From: Chryseobacterium carnipullorum
GTDB lineage: Bacteria > Bacteroidota > Bacteroidia > Flavobacteriales > Weeksellaceae
Length of the DNA stretch: 64,000 bases
NCBI RefSeq assembly: GCF_900142785.1
Contig: NZ_FRCD01000012.1
Coordinates: forward strand, 62,001 to 126,000
Reading direction: 5' to 3'
The position numbers and the translations under genes are program-made. Below are positions 17,058 through 25,538 of the stretch, in pieces; within the stretch, counting starts at the first letter, position 1; every line of letters begins with the position of its first letter. The notes beneath the pieces were generated by a model, which saw nothing but the letters and a program-made list of their open reading frames with translations, was not told the origin of the DNA and made no database searches.

Positions 17058-18080
17058 TTATTGCAGAATTTTTCTAATATTCCAGCGGTCGCTTCCTTTG
17101 AGAATAGAGTCTGCGGTATATTTTTTTTGTTCTTCCCGTGTTAACTGATGCGACCATGAAACTCTTTTTGATGCATTAGCTCCGGTTCCTTTTGAATTGA
17201 ATTCTCCATAGAACGTTGTTTTTTCAGCATCCGGTTTGCTCCAGTTGTGCCATCCTTCAGGTCTGATAGTAGCATTCATTTCGCAGTTGATGTAGACTGT
17301 TTTGGCGAAAGGTCTCCAGGGTCTTCCCAGGTACACTGAGTTTTGGGTAGCATTTCCAATAATTTTAGAATGAATAAAAACAAATCCGAAAGCCTGGCCC
17401 TGTGGAGTAGAAGCGGCGGTCACATAAGATGCACCTTCTTTGGAATAAATAGTGCAGTTTTCAAAAACAGCTGTTCCCGCTCCGAAAATATAGTCTGTAG
17501 TTCCTTCGATATAGCAGTCTTTAAAATAATTTCTTGAAGGTTTGCTTTTGTCTGCAAAATCCTGTGCTCCTTTCAGATATAAAGTGTCCTGATTTCCCAG
17601 AAACCTGCAATTGTCAAAAACGATTCTGTCACCGGTGGTCAGAACAGCAACAGCTTGTCCTACCTTTCCTGAACTGTTTTCAAATGTGATATTCTTTGCA
17701 GTAAAATCGTTTGAATAGATAAAAATAGTGGAAGAACCTGTTGTTCCGATCTCTTTTCCTTCCTGATTCTTTTTGGAAGCAAAATCATCGTACGTGATGA
17801 CCGTATTTTCAGGATTTTCTCCTTCCATAAAAATGGCTCCCCTGGTTTCAGGAATGGTGATTTTTTCTTTGTAAACTCCGGCTTTAATAATGATTTTTGT
17901 TTCTGAAGCAGAACCATTTTCGACAGCATCGATAGCCTGTTGTACTGTTGTAAAATTGCCTTTTCCGTCTTTCGAAACCACGATGGTTTTATCGCTGGTT
18001 TTGAAAGAAAGAAGACCGATCAGCACGATCGAAAAAACGGTCAACACTTTAAAATCTTTAAGAAGAGCGGAAATTCTCAT
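17058..18080 (-). CDS. Pectinesterase, CE8 family (second copy)
   Basis: The 340-residue pectin methylesterase has an N-terminal hydrophobic segment at about 10-26 that acts as signal peptide or anchor. Catalytic residues are all present: Gln142 in GQAVAV, Gln164-Asp165 in GNQDTLYL, Asp196 in GTTDYIFG and Arg253 in LGRPWRPF. It is the first enzyme gene after susD, separated from it by a strong hairpin (18099-18131). The two CE8 copies of this window have different N-termini and modest similarity outside the motifs, so they are not a recent tandem duplication. Confidence 0.93.
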   Translation of the reverse strand: MRISALLKDFKVLTVFSIVLIGLLSFKTSDKTIVVSKDGKGNFTTVQQAIDAVENGSASETKIIIKAGVYKEKITIPETRGAIFMEGENPENTVITYDDFASKKNQEGKEIGTTGSSTIFIYSNDFTAKNITFENSSGKVGQAVAVLTTGDRIVFDNCRFLGNQDTLYLKGAQDFADKSKPSRNYFKDCYIEGTTDYIFGAGTAVFENCTIYSKEGASYVTAASTPQGQAFGFVFIHSKIIGNATQNSVYLGRPWRPFAKTVYINCEMNATIRPEGWHNWSKPDAEKTTFYGEFNSKGTGANASKRVSWSHQLTREEQKKYTADSILKGSDRWNIRKILQ

Positions 18081-18098
18081 TGAATGGTTTTGTTTAAA

Positions 18099-18131
18099 AT
18101 ACAGACTTCTCTGTGAAGAGAAAGTCTGTAT
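18099..18131 (-). terminator. Hairpin between susD and the enzyme genes
   Basis: A 14-base-pair stem (18099-18112 with 18117-18131, one bulged base) with loop GTGA lies 30 bases after the susD stop. The following minus-strand bases are only moderately T-rich. It may be a partial terminator or an mRNA-stabilising structure that leaves susCD transcripts in excess over the downstream enzyme genes. Confidence 0.65.
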
Positions 18132-18160
18132 CTACTTAATATGAATGTGAAACTATTTGT

Positions 18161-19996
18161 CTAATAACCGTAATCCTGGGTAAGATTGTAATTTGAATTG
18201 ATGACATCCAGGGCGATCGGGAGAAGTTCTTTTTTGTTAGGCTCGAAATAGTGCGCATAACTTTTTATAGGATCTCCACTGATGTAAGGTTGTGTCATAG
18301 CCAGTCTCCAGTTCACTTTGGTGTATCCTGTAGGAGTTGCAACACTTTGATTCGGACTGTAGAACACATCTGCTTTCGCGATTCCGTTCACATAAAGATC
18401 CATGTCCAGTACATTTTGCTGAGCCGTCTTCGTTGGAACATAATTCACCACGGTAGAGGCGGGCTTTTTATAGAAAATGTATTCAGGAACATTGGCATAG
18501 GCTCCCGTTCCGTTCATGAAAGCAACAAGTTTCTGCTTGGTTTCATTGATTTTTGTTTCCAATAGGTTCCAGCGGATCAGATCATATTTTCTTAATCCTT
18601 CTCCTCCGAATTCCAATAATCTTTCTTTCACAATGAAGTTAAAGAAGTCATTTTTACCCGTTGGTATCGTTCCAACCTGTCCTAAATTTCCGGCAAATGC
18701 TCTCTGCTTTACAGAAAGTACGGCACTAACAGCTTCTGGTGAAGCCCCATTGTGTAATTCGTTGTCAGCTTCGGCAAACATCAGTAAAACATCAGCATAC
18801 CTTAACAGTGGCCAGTCAATCCCTAAATTTTGTGATGTTCCGGTAATGTTGGTCCATGATTTTCTGAATTTAGCATCATTCCAGTTGATAGAAGTCTGAA
18901 GATCTTCCTGCTTGGTTGTGCTTACTCTGAAGATGGCAATATTCACATCCCTTCTCAGGTCAAATTTGCTGAATTCATAGAAATACGTTGGGATGGCACT
19001 GATTCCTCCTGCTGATTTCCAGTCTGTATCATCATGTCTTAATCCGTTGTAGTATCCGATCTTGGAATCTGTTCTTGAGTTTCCTCCGAAAGCGCCTACT
19101 GCAAAGATCACTTCATTCGTTGCATCCTGAGAATTGGTGTGCAATGATCTGAAAAGACCTTCATAACTAGGATTAAGTTTATGTTCTCCGGAATTGATAA
19201 TATCTTTGCATTCGTCGTAGGCGATCTGATAATACTTTTGAGGATTGGAACCCTGTACCATCGCTTGCGGGCTTCTGCGTAGAGAATATCCGGCTCTTGC
19301 CAGTGCAATTCTTGCTCTCAAACCTTTAACTGCGGCCTTAGAGATTCTTTGGGCAGTGGTTCCCGCTTCAGATTTCCATGGAACCAATGTTGCGGCTTTA
19401 GCAAGGTCATCTAAGATTTTATCATAAATAACATCACGGTCTGTTTTAGGTAAATATACTGTGGCAAGATCTGCTGAAGGAACCTCCTGAAAAGGAATAT
19501 CACCCCAGTTTTTGATCAGATCATAATAAAACAGAGCCCTTAAAGTAAGTGCTTCGCCCAGGTATCTGTCCATCAGCTTTTTGTCTGCTGCGGATCCCGT
19601 CTGATACACAGGTGAGATGGGGATATTTTTAATAACAAGATTCGCTCTTTCGATTCCTGCATACGTATCTAAGAAAGGTCTTAACAGTTCAGTGTTGGTA
19701 GGCACTGCTCCAAAACAGCTGATTCCTCTTCGGTCATTGGCATTGTAATCTCCCGATGTCCTGAAATCGTCACCGGACTGGCTAAGAATAAGGTTCATTC
19801 TCTGCCCATAGGTATTGTCGCCCATAGCGCTGTTATAAACTCCAACCAACGCTGCAAAAGTATCTGAGGCAGAGTCGAATTGTTGTTTTTCTGCTGTATT
19901 GGATAAGTTTTCTACTTCTAAATAGTCGCTGCATGAATAAACAGAAGCCATACCGACAAGAGAAAAGAAAATGGCTAAGAATTTATTTTTGTTCAT
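18161..19996 (-). CDS. susD: SusD/RagB-family nutrient-binding lipoprotein
   Basis: SusD-like proteins sit on the cell surface, bind the glycan and form the lid of the SusC transporter. I place the start at 19996 (MNKNKFLAIFF), giving 611 residues with a lipoprotein signal peptide (lipobox VYSC, Cys22); an in-frame start at 20023 would overlap susC and add a polar leader. Family features are the tetratricopeptide-rich N-half with a TLRALFYYDLIKNWGDIP block, an NEVIFAVG segment, the LLRYADVLLMFAEADNE block and the RLLEFGGEGLRKYDLIRW block near the C-terminus. It lies 10 bases after susC. The likely ligand is a pectin oligosaccharide, inferred from the locus. Confidence 0.95.
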   Translation of the reverse strand: MNKNKFLAIFFSLVGMASVYSCSDYLEVENLSNTAEKQQFDSASDTFAALVGVYNSAMGDNTYGQRMNLILSQSGDDFRTSGDYNANDRRGISCFGAVPTNTELLRPFLDTYAGIERANLVIKNIPISPVYQTGSAADKKLMDRYLGEALTLRALFYYDLIKNWGDIPFQEVPSADLATVYLPKTDRDVIYDKILDDLAKAATLVPWKSEAGTTAQRISKAAVKGLRARIALARAGYSLRRSPQAMVQGSNPQKYYQIAYDECKDIINSGEHKLNPSYEGLFRSLHTNSQDATNEVIFAVGAFGGNSRTDSKIGYYNGLRHDDTDWKSAGGISAIPTYFYEFSKFDLRRDVNIAIFRVSTTKQEDLQTSINWNDAKFRKSWTNITGTSQNLGIDWPLLRYADVLLMFAEADNELHNGASPEAVSAVLSVKQRAFAGNLGQVGTIPTGKNDFFNFIVKERLLEFGGEGLRKYDLIRWNLLETKINETKQKLVAFMNGTGAYANVPEYIFYKKPASTVVNYVPTKTAQQNVLDMDLYVNGIAKADVFYSPNQSVATPTGYTKVNWRLAMTQPYISGDPIKSYAHYFEPNKKELLPIALDVINSNYNLTQDYGY

Positions 19997-20006
19997 AGGG
20001 TTAGTT

Positions 20007-23000
20007 TTAGAAAGTGATATCAATTCCTGATAAAATAAATCTGCTTCGCGGATAAGCAGAATAATCTACTCCAGGCGTAAGAGGGTTTCTTCTGGTATTA
20101 GCCTCAGGATCAAATCCTGAATATCCTGTAATGGTAAATAAATTGTTTACCGTAGCATATAGTCTCAGGTTTTTAACACCAATAGCTTCCAGAGAACCTT
20201 TTGGCAAACTGAATCCAACGGTAACATTGTTTAGTCTCAAAAAAGATCCGTCTTCAATGGCGTAGGAATGCAGGAAATAGGCTCCTGCAGGCGGAGTCCA
20301 CATTGTTGTATTGGCATTAAGAGCTGCAAGAGCAGTAGGGTCTGTCACCTTTACTCCCGCATCATCAAACCATCTCCATCGGTCGGCAACTTCTGCCAGC
20401 ATATTATTGTCTTTGTAAAGATATTGTGTACTGTATTCTATCTTATTGGCATTGTAGACCTTATTTCCGATTGAGAAGTTGAAAAGCAAACTCATATCCC
20501 AGTTTTTATATCTGAAAGTCTGAGTGAACCCCCCATAGAATTTGGGTTGTGCACTTCCTAAGTCAGTCATATCTTTACTGTCAATCACCCCGTCACCGTT
20601 AATGTCTTTCAGCTTAAGATCTCCCGGCTGGATTGGTTTTGCTCCATTGGCTACGGCTGCTGAACTGGCTACCCCTGCCTTTAGAGAATACGCCTGAGTT
20701 GCTGCATCATAATTGAACTCACTCACTTCATATCTTCCGGCAGTCACATATCCCCAGTAAGTACCTACCGGCTTGCCTACCTGTACTAAGAAATCAAACA
20801 GGTTGTTTTGCCATCCGGAAGGGTAGTAGTAATAATTGGCACTTGCGGATGCATTATTTCCTAAGCTTTTAATTGTATTTCTGTTAGAAGAAATATTGGC
20901 ATCGATCTTCCATGAAAAATTTTCTTTGTTGATAATCGCACCACCCATTGATAATTCGATCCCTTTATTTTCGCTGCTTCCGGAGTTTTGATATTGATAT
21001 TCATAGCCGGAAGTTTGAGGAATTTTAGCCAATAACAAAAGATCTTTTGTATCGGTTTTATACACATCAAGAGTACCGTATAGTCTGCCTTTAAATAAAC
21101 CGAAGTCTAAACCTGCATTATAAGAACTGGCGGTTTCCCATTTTACATTCGGGTTGGCCATGATATTCCCGGTGGTAGCCCCTGGAGTAACGCTGGTTCC
21201 GAAAGCATACCCGTAATCTGATGAAGAAGTAAAAAATGTATCATATAAGAAGGCTCCGATTCTGTTGTTTCCGGATTTTCCGAATCCTAAACGGAGTTTT
21301 AATTCGTTAATTGAATTGTTTTCTTTTAAGAAATTTTCTTCTTTGATTTTCCATGCCAATGAAGCTGCCGGAAAATATCCCCATTGATTCGAGCCTGGTT
21401 TGAAAACACTTGAGCCGTCCGCTCTCATGGATACCGTTGCAATATATTTGTTTTTGTAGATGTAGTTTGCTCTTCCAAAAAATGAAGCAAGGCGGTCTAT
21501 ATCTCCCATTGTTTTAGGCGCATCCTGAACCATTCCTGATGGAGGGGAAGCCAGTTGTACATTCGCAAATGCTTCCTGGGCTGAAGAAGATTTTGGGAAC
21601 CATTTGATGTTGATAGACATCGATTCACCATCCGTTCTTACCGTTTCCTGACCTGCTAATAAATCCAGTTTATGGTTTCCAAAGGTTTTTCTGTAGTTCA
21701 GGGTATTGGTATTGGTGACTCTTCTGGACTGACTGTTACTTAAAAATACAACCGGCTGGTCATTATTTTGTCTTGCCAGTGTAGTCACAGGACCAGAAAA
21801 CTGATTAACGAGCTGATCTCTCTGTACATATCCGATCACACTACGGAAAGTAAAGTCCTTGCTTAGTTTATAATCAATAGTTGCGTTAAGCAATAAATCA
21901 TTTCTTCCGCTTTCTTTAACTTCATCATTGGCTAATAAAACAGGATTTACAAGATTCGTCTGATCTGCAAATAAAGGATCAAACTCATCCACATCTACAG
22001 ATGACCCGCCTTCAAAAGGCTGATATCGTATGGCGTTTCTTAATCTGTTCGTACTCTGTGAACCGGAAGCAGAAGTTCCTGCTCCATAAATCATCTGTCT
22101 GCTGTATCGTGCATTAAGACCAATGCTTAACTTCTTCGAAACATCATAATCATATTTGAAGTTCGCCATACTACGCTTAAAGGCAGAACCAATCATCACC
22201 CCGTCTTCCTGAACATTATTCAATGTCAATGCGAAGGCAGAATTTTCAGATCCCCCTGATATAGAAACGTTATGGGTAAAGTTGAATGCTTCTCTCCCAA
22301 AGACCTTATCCTGCCAGTCCGTCTTTTTCATGGACTTATATTTACCCAGCTGATCGAAGGTTCCGTAGCGTGTATTAAATGTAGTAATATCAGCTTCTAA
22401 GCCATTTTTATAATATTGCTCGTACTGGTAAAGGACGTACTGATAAGGATCGAGAACATCAATTTTATTCTGAATTTTTCTTACCCCTACAAATCCGTTA
22501 TAATTGATGGTAGTCTTTGCTTTTTTACGACCTCCTTTTGTTGTAATCAATACCACTCCGTTCGCTCCTCTGGAACCGAAAATCGAGGTGGATGAGGCGT
22601 CTTTCAGGACTTCTATTGATTCTATTTCCTTTGGAGATAAAATACTCAGCGCATTGTCCATCTGAATACCGTCTACGATATAGAGCGGTGCGTTGCTTTG
22701 CGTAATGGAGTTTCCTCCACGGACTACAATATCCACATCAGCTCCGGGAGATCCCTCACTGAGTGATACCTGTACTCCTGCAAGTCTTCCCTGAATTGCT
22801 TCTGCCGCATTCGTGGAAGGCATATCTTTAAGAGCTTCGCCTTTCACTGAAGAAACAGCGTTTGTAACGTCTTTCTTAGAAACTTTTGTATATCCTACCA
22901 AAACCACATCGTCCAGTTTGGTTTCCTTATCTTTTTCTTGAGCCATGGCAAGGACAGGAAGTAGAAAGACAGTTAAATATAACCACTTTATTGATTGTAC

Positions 23001-23012
23001 TTTTTTATCCAT
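20007..23012 (-). CDS. susC: SusC/RagA-family TonB-linked outer-membrane transporter
   Basis: The 1001-residue protein imports glycan oligomers across the outer membrane using TonB energy. It has a signal peptide (to about residue 24), a short linker with a VVLVGYTKVSKKDVTNAVS segment resembling the TonB-box region, and then the plug domain with GRLAGVQV, SPGADVDIVVRGGNSI, PLYIVDGIQ and SIEVLKDASSTSIFGSRGANGV, followed by the beta-barrel ending in ITF. The CarboxypepD_reg-like domain of about 80 residues found at the N-terminus of most SusC proteins is missing. It heads the minus-strand pectin operon, with an operator-like palindrome about 127 bases upstream. Confidence 0.95.
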   Translation of the reverse strand: MDKKVQSIKWLYLTVFLLPVLAMAQEKDKETKLDDVVLVGYTKVSKKDVTNAVSSVKGEALKDMPSTNAAEAIQGRLAGVQVSLSEGSPGADVDIVVRGGNSITQSNAPLYIVDGIQMDNALSILSPKEIESIEVLKDASSTSIFGSRGANGVVLITTKGGRKKAKTTINYNGFVGVRKIQNKIDVLDPYQYVLYQYEQYYKNGLEADITTFNTRYGTFDQLGKYKSMKKTDWQDKVFGREAFNFTHNVSISGGSENSAFALTLNNVQEDGVMIGSAFKRSMANFKYDYDVSKKLSIGLNARYSRQMIYGAGTSASGSQSTNRLRNAIRYQPFEGGSSVDVDEFDPLFADQTNLVNPVLLANDEVKESGRNDLLLNATIDYKLSKDFTFRSVIGYVQRDQLVNQFSGPVTTLARQNNDQPVVFLSNSQSRRVTNTNTLNYRKTFGNHKLDLLAGQETVRTDGESMSINIKWFPKSSSAQEAFANVQLASPPSGMVQDAPKTMGDIDRLASFFGRANYIYKNKYIATVSMRADGSSVFKPGSNQWGYFPAASLAWKIKEENFLKENNSINELKLRLGFGKSGNNRIGAFLYDTFFTSSSDYGYAFGTSVTPGATTGNIMANPNVKWETASSYNAGLDFGLFKGRLYGTLDVYKTDTKDLLLLAKIPQTSGYEYQYQNSGSSENKGIELSMGGAIINKENFSWKIDANISSNRNTIKSLGNNASASANYYYYPSGWQNNLFDFLVQVGKPVGTYWGYVTAGRYEVSEFNYDAATQAYSLKAGVASSAAVANGAKPIQPGDLKLKDINGDGVIDSKDMTDLGSAQPKFYGGFTQTFRYKNWDMSLLFNFSIGNKVYNANKIEYSTQYLYKDNNMLAEVADRWRWFDDAGVKVTDPTALAALNANTTMWTPPAGAYFLHSYAIEDGSFLRLNNVTVGFSLPKGSLEAIGVKNLRLYATVNNLFTITGYSGFDPEANTRRNPLTPGVDYSAYPRSRFILSGIDITF

Positions 23013-23138
23013 TTTGTATCCTTATAGTTTTAATTCCTGGTTGAAAGTTTTTTTTCAATCGTTTTTTGTTTTTGGATTATGAAGTATTCTGCTTATTCTA
23101 GTGGTAGATCTTGTTAAAAAATTTTACGCCTTTATTGT

Positions 23139-23150
23139 GCAATCGATTGC
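23139..23150. promoter_or_regulatory. LacI-type operator candidate upstream of susC
   Basis: Perfect palindrome GCAATCGATTGC flanked by TGT and GTA, about 127 bases before the susC start codon. Identical in core to the site inside the DUF4861 gene. The binding protein is inferred to be the LacI-family regulator encoded at 33912-34940. Confidence 0.65.
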
Positions 23151-23823
23151 GTAAATTTTCATATTCTTTTATTCTGGCTCCTAAACTAATATTATTTTCC
23201 AATATGCAAAGAAAAAAATATTATTTTTTCATTAATTTGAATGTTTAATTCATTCATTTTGATAAAATATGGGTTAGTTACATTTATATAAAATATTGTT
23301 TATCAGTATTTTGTTGATGTTGCATGTCTTCTGTTAATTCTTTTTGATTTTTTATATTTTTTTACTGTTTAACATTTTAAAACTTAAAAACTGCTTAAAA
23401 TTTAGCCTGATTGATGCCCCAAAAATCTCCAAAATTCGTCCTTAAGAAGAAAATTTTCACTCATTTCCTGATTTTTGTCATCTTTTACACCTGAAATTGG
23501 AGACTGTATTTTCTAGTTGATAACGTTTAGTCTTATTATATAGAGTATATAGATGAATTTTTCATTATTTATACTGATTTAGTATTTTAAATTGTACTGT
23601 TTTATTTGGCATGATTTTATATTTGACCTTATGTTGAGCATTAATTTTGGTTAATATAAATCTCATATTTTCTTCAAAAATTCTCTGTTTTTCTTTTATA
23701 ATATCATTTTATTTAATTGTAAATCAGTAATTTATGAATTAAAATTAATTTTTTGTGAACTAATTAAAGAATAATTATATATTTATCCCACAAGTATTTC
23801 TGCTCAATTTTAGTGTAATTTAT

Positions 23824-23835
23824 GCAATCGATTAC
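23824..23835. promoter_or_regulatory. LacI-type operator candidate upstream of kduI
   Basis: The sequence ATGCAATCGATTACGCA differs at one base from the perfect core seen at the other two sites. It lies about 57 bases before the kduI start. A CAGGTTTG at 23847-23854 is one base off the -7 consensus; if it is the promoter, the operator covers the -33 region, the classic position for repression. Confidence 0.6.
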
Positions 23836-23892
23836 GCAATGTTTAACAGGTTTGATAAAACCGCAAAGTGAAAAGGATAAAAATCAAGTAGT

Positions 23893-24729
23893 ATGACACA
23901 ATCAGAATTTCGTTACGCCCACCATCCTGAAGATGTGAAAAAATATTCAACAGAAGACCTCAGGAGGGAGTTTCTAATCGATGATTTATTTAATGAAGAT
24001 AAAATAAAACTGGTCTATTCTATGTATGACAGGCTTATTGTAGGAGGGGTAATGCCCGTATCAACAGCCTTGAAACTGGAACCCACAGACGATCTGAAAG
24101 CAGGACATTTTCTTGACAGGAGAGAGCTGGGAATCATCAACGTGGGAGGTTCAGGAAAAGTAACAGTGGATGGCGAAGTATATGAGCTCGGAAATAAAGA
24201 AGCCCTGTACATTGGAAAAGGAACAAAAGAAGTGGTTTTTGAAAAAGATGGGGCTGAACAGCCTTACTTTTATATCAATTCAGCTCCCGCACACCATACC
24301 TATCCAACAAAAAAGATCACGAAGAATGAAGCTGAAATTGTAGAGCTGGGTGAAGAAAAATATGCTAACAAACGTACCATCAATAAACTGATTGTTAACA
24401 GTGTTCTTGAAACCTGTCAGCTTCAAATGGGAATGACAGAACTTCAACCCGGAAGTGTATGGAATACGATGCCTGCGCATGTTCATGCCAGAAGAATGGA
24501 AGCCTATTTCTATTTTGATCTGGAAGAAGGGCAGACGATAAACCACCTGATGGGGCAGCCTCATGAAACGCGTCATATTTTTATGAAAAATCATGAAGCG
24601 GTGTTGTCTCCGGAATGGTCTATTCATTCAGGAGTGGGAACTTCCAACTATACTTTTATCTGGGGTATGGCCGGAGAAAATATGGACTACGGCGATATGG
24701 ACGGGATCAAAACTAACGAACTAAAGTAA
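23893..24729 (+). CDS. kduI: 5-keto-4-deoxyuronate isomerase KduI
   Basis: KduI converts 5-keto-4-deoxyuronate, the product of pectin-derived unsaturated galacturonate, to 2,5-diketo-3-deoxygluconate (EC 5.3.1.17) in the cytoplasm. The 278-residue length is standard. The zinc site is intact: HVHARRMEAYFYF with His196, His198 and Glu203, and His245 in SIHSGVG. LDRRELGIINVGG near 74-86 and the VMPV segment are also typical. It is the first gene of a tightly spaced plus-strand operon (kduI, kduD, uxaC, kdgK, kdgA), and kduD starts 8 bases after its stop. Confidence 0.97.
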   Translation: MTQSEFRYAHHPEDVKKYSTEDLRREFLIDDLFNEDKIKLVYSMYDRLIVGGVMPVSTALKLEPTDDLKAGHFLDRRELGIINVGGSGKVTVDGEVYELGNKEALYIGKGTKEVVFEKDGAEQPYFYINSAPAHHTYPTKKITKNEAEIVELGEEKYANKRTINKLIVNSVLETCQLQMGMTELQPGSVWNTMPAHVHARRMEAYFYFDLEEGQTINHLMGQPHETRHIFMKNHEAVLSPEWSIHSGVGTSNYTFIWGMAGENMDYGDMDGIKTNELK

Positions 24730-24737
24730 TTTTTCTA

Positions 24738-25520
24738 ATGAATTTATTTGATTTATCCGGTAAAGTAGTGGTCGTTACGGGCGGTACTCACGGATTGGGA
24801 ATGGCAATGGCTGAAGGTCTTGCTGCGGCAGGTGCTGAACTGGCTATTACAAGTACAACACCATCAAAATTAGAGGCTGCTTTAGCGTATTATCACGAAA
24901 AGGGATACAAAGCAACAGGTTATCTTTTTGATGTTACAGACGAACTGGAAGCCGCTCAGAAAGTAGCTCTCATGGAGGCTACCCACGGAAAAATAGACAT
25001 CCTTGTCAATAACGCAGGAATCATCAAACGTGTTCCGGCAATTGAGATGAAAGTGGAAGACTTTAGAAAAGTAATCGATGTAGATCTTACAGGACCTTTT
25101 ATCATGTCGAAGTTAATCGGCAAACACATGATCAAAAGAAAAGCCGGAAAGATCATCAACATCTGCTCGATGATGAGTGAGCTGGGCCGTGATAATGTAG
25201 TAGCATACGCTTCTGCAAAAGGCGGACTTAAAATGCTCACCAAAAATCTGGCGACGGAATGGGCAAAACACAATATTCAGGTGAACGGTATCGGTCCCGG
25301 ATATTTTGCGACTTCTCAGACAGAACCTATCCGAGTGGATGGACATCCTTTCAATGATTTTATCATCAGCAGAACTCCGGAAGGAAGATGGGGCAATCCC
25401 GAAGATCTTGCAGGAACGGCTATTTTCTTAGCCTCTGACGCAAGCAGATTCATCAACGGACAGATTATTTACGTAGATGGAGGAATTTTGGCCACCATCG
25501 GGAAACCTGCTCATGAGTAA
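24738..25520 (+). CDS. kduD: 2-dehydro-3-deoxy-D-gluconate 5-dehydrogenase KduD
   Basis: This NAD-dependent short-chain dehydrogenase reduces 2,5-diketo-3-deoxygluconate to 2-keto-3-deoxygluconate (KDG). The 260 residues show the SDR nucleotide motif TGGTHGLG at 14-21, NNAG at 91-94, catalytic Ser144 and YASAK with Tyr157 and Lys161, and the family ending YVDGGIL. The direct neighbourhood of kduI fixes the specificity, which the SDR motifs alone would not. The spacing to uxaC is 18 bases. Confidence 0.95.
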   Translation: MNLFDLSGKVVVVTGGTHGLGMAMAEGLAAAGAELAITSTTPSKLEAALAYYHEKGYKATGYLFDVTDELEAAQKVALMEATHGKIDILVNNAGIIKRVPAIEMKVEDFRKVIDVDLTGPFIMSKLIGKHMIKRKAGKIINICSMMSELGRDNVVAYASAKGGLKMLTKNLATEWAKHNIQVNGIGPGYFATSQTEPIRVDGHPFNDFIISRTPEGRWGNPEDLAGTAIFLASDASRFINGQIIYVDGGILATIGKPAHE

Positions 25521-25538
25521 CAACAGAATTAGACTAGA

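Larger units (their letters stand above)
23013..23892. other. 880-base divergent regulatory region between susC and kduI
   Basis: No gene is supported on either strand; the sequence is about three quarters A+T with many stops. It contains two palindromes of the same family (23139-23150 and 23824-23835), one near each of the divergent genes, so it probably holds both main promoters of the pectin regulon. Such length is generous for two promoters, and the middle part has no recognisable signal. Confidence 0.7.

Noticed and set aside
23013..23892. Search for a small regulator or RNA gene between susC and kduI
   Set aside because: No open frame with start and sensible length and no stable structured segment followed by a T-run was found; the space is better described as a long regulatory region.
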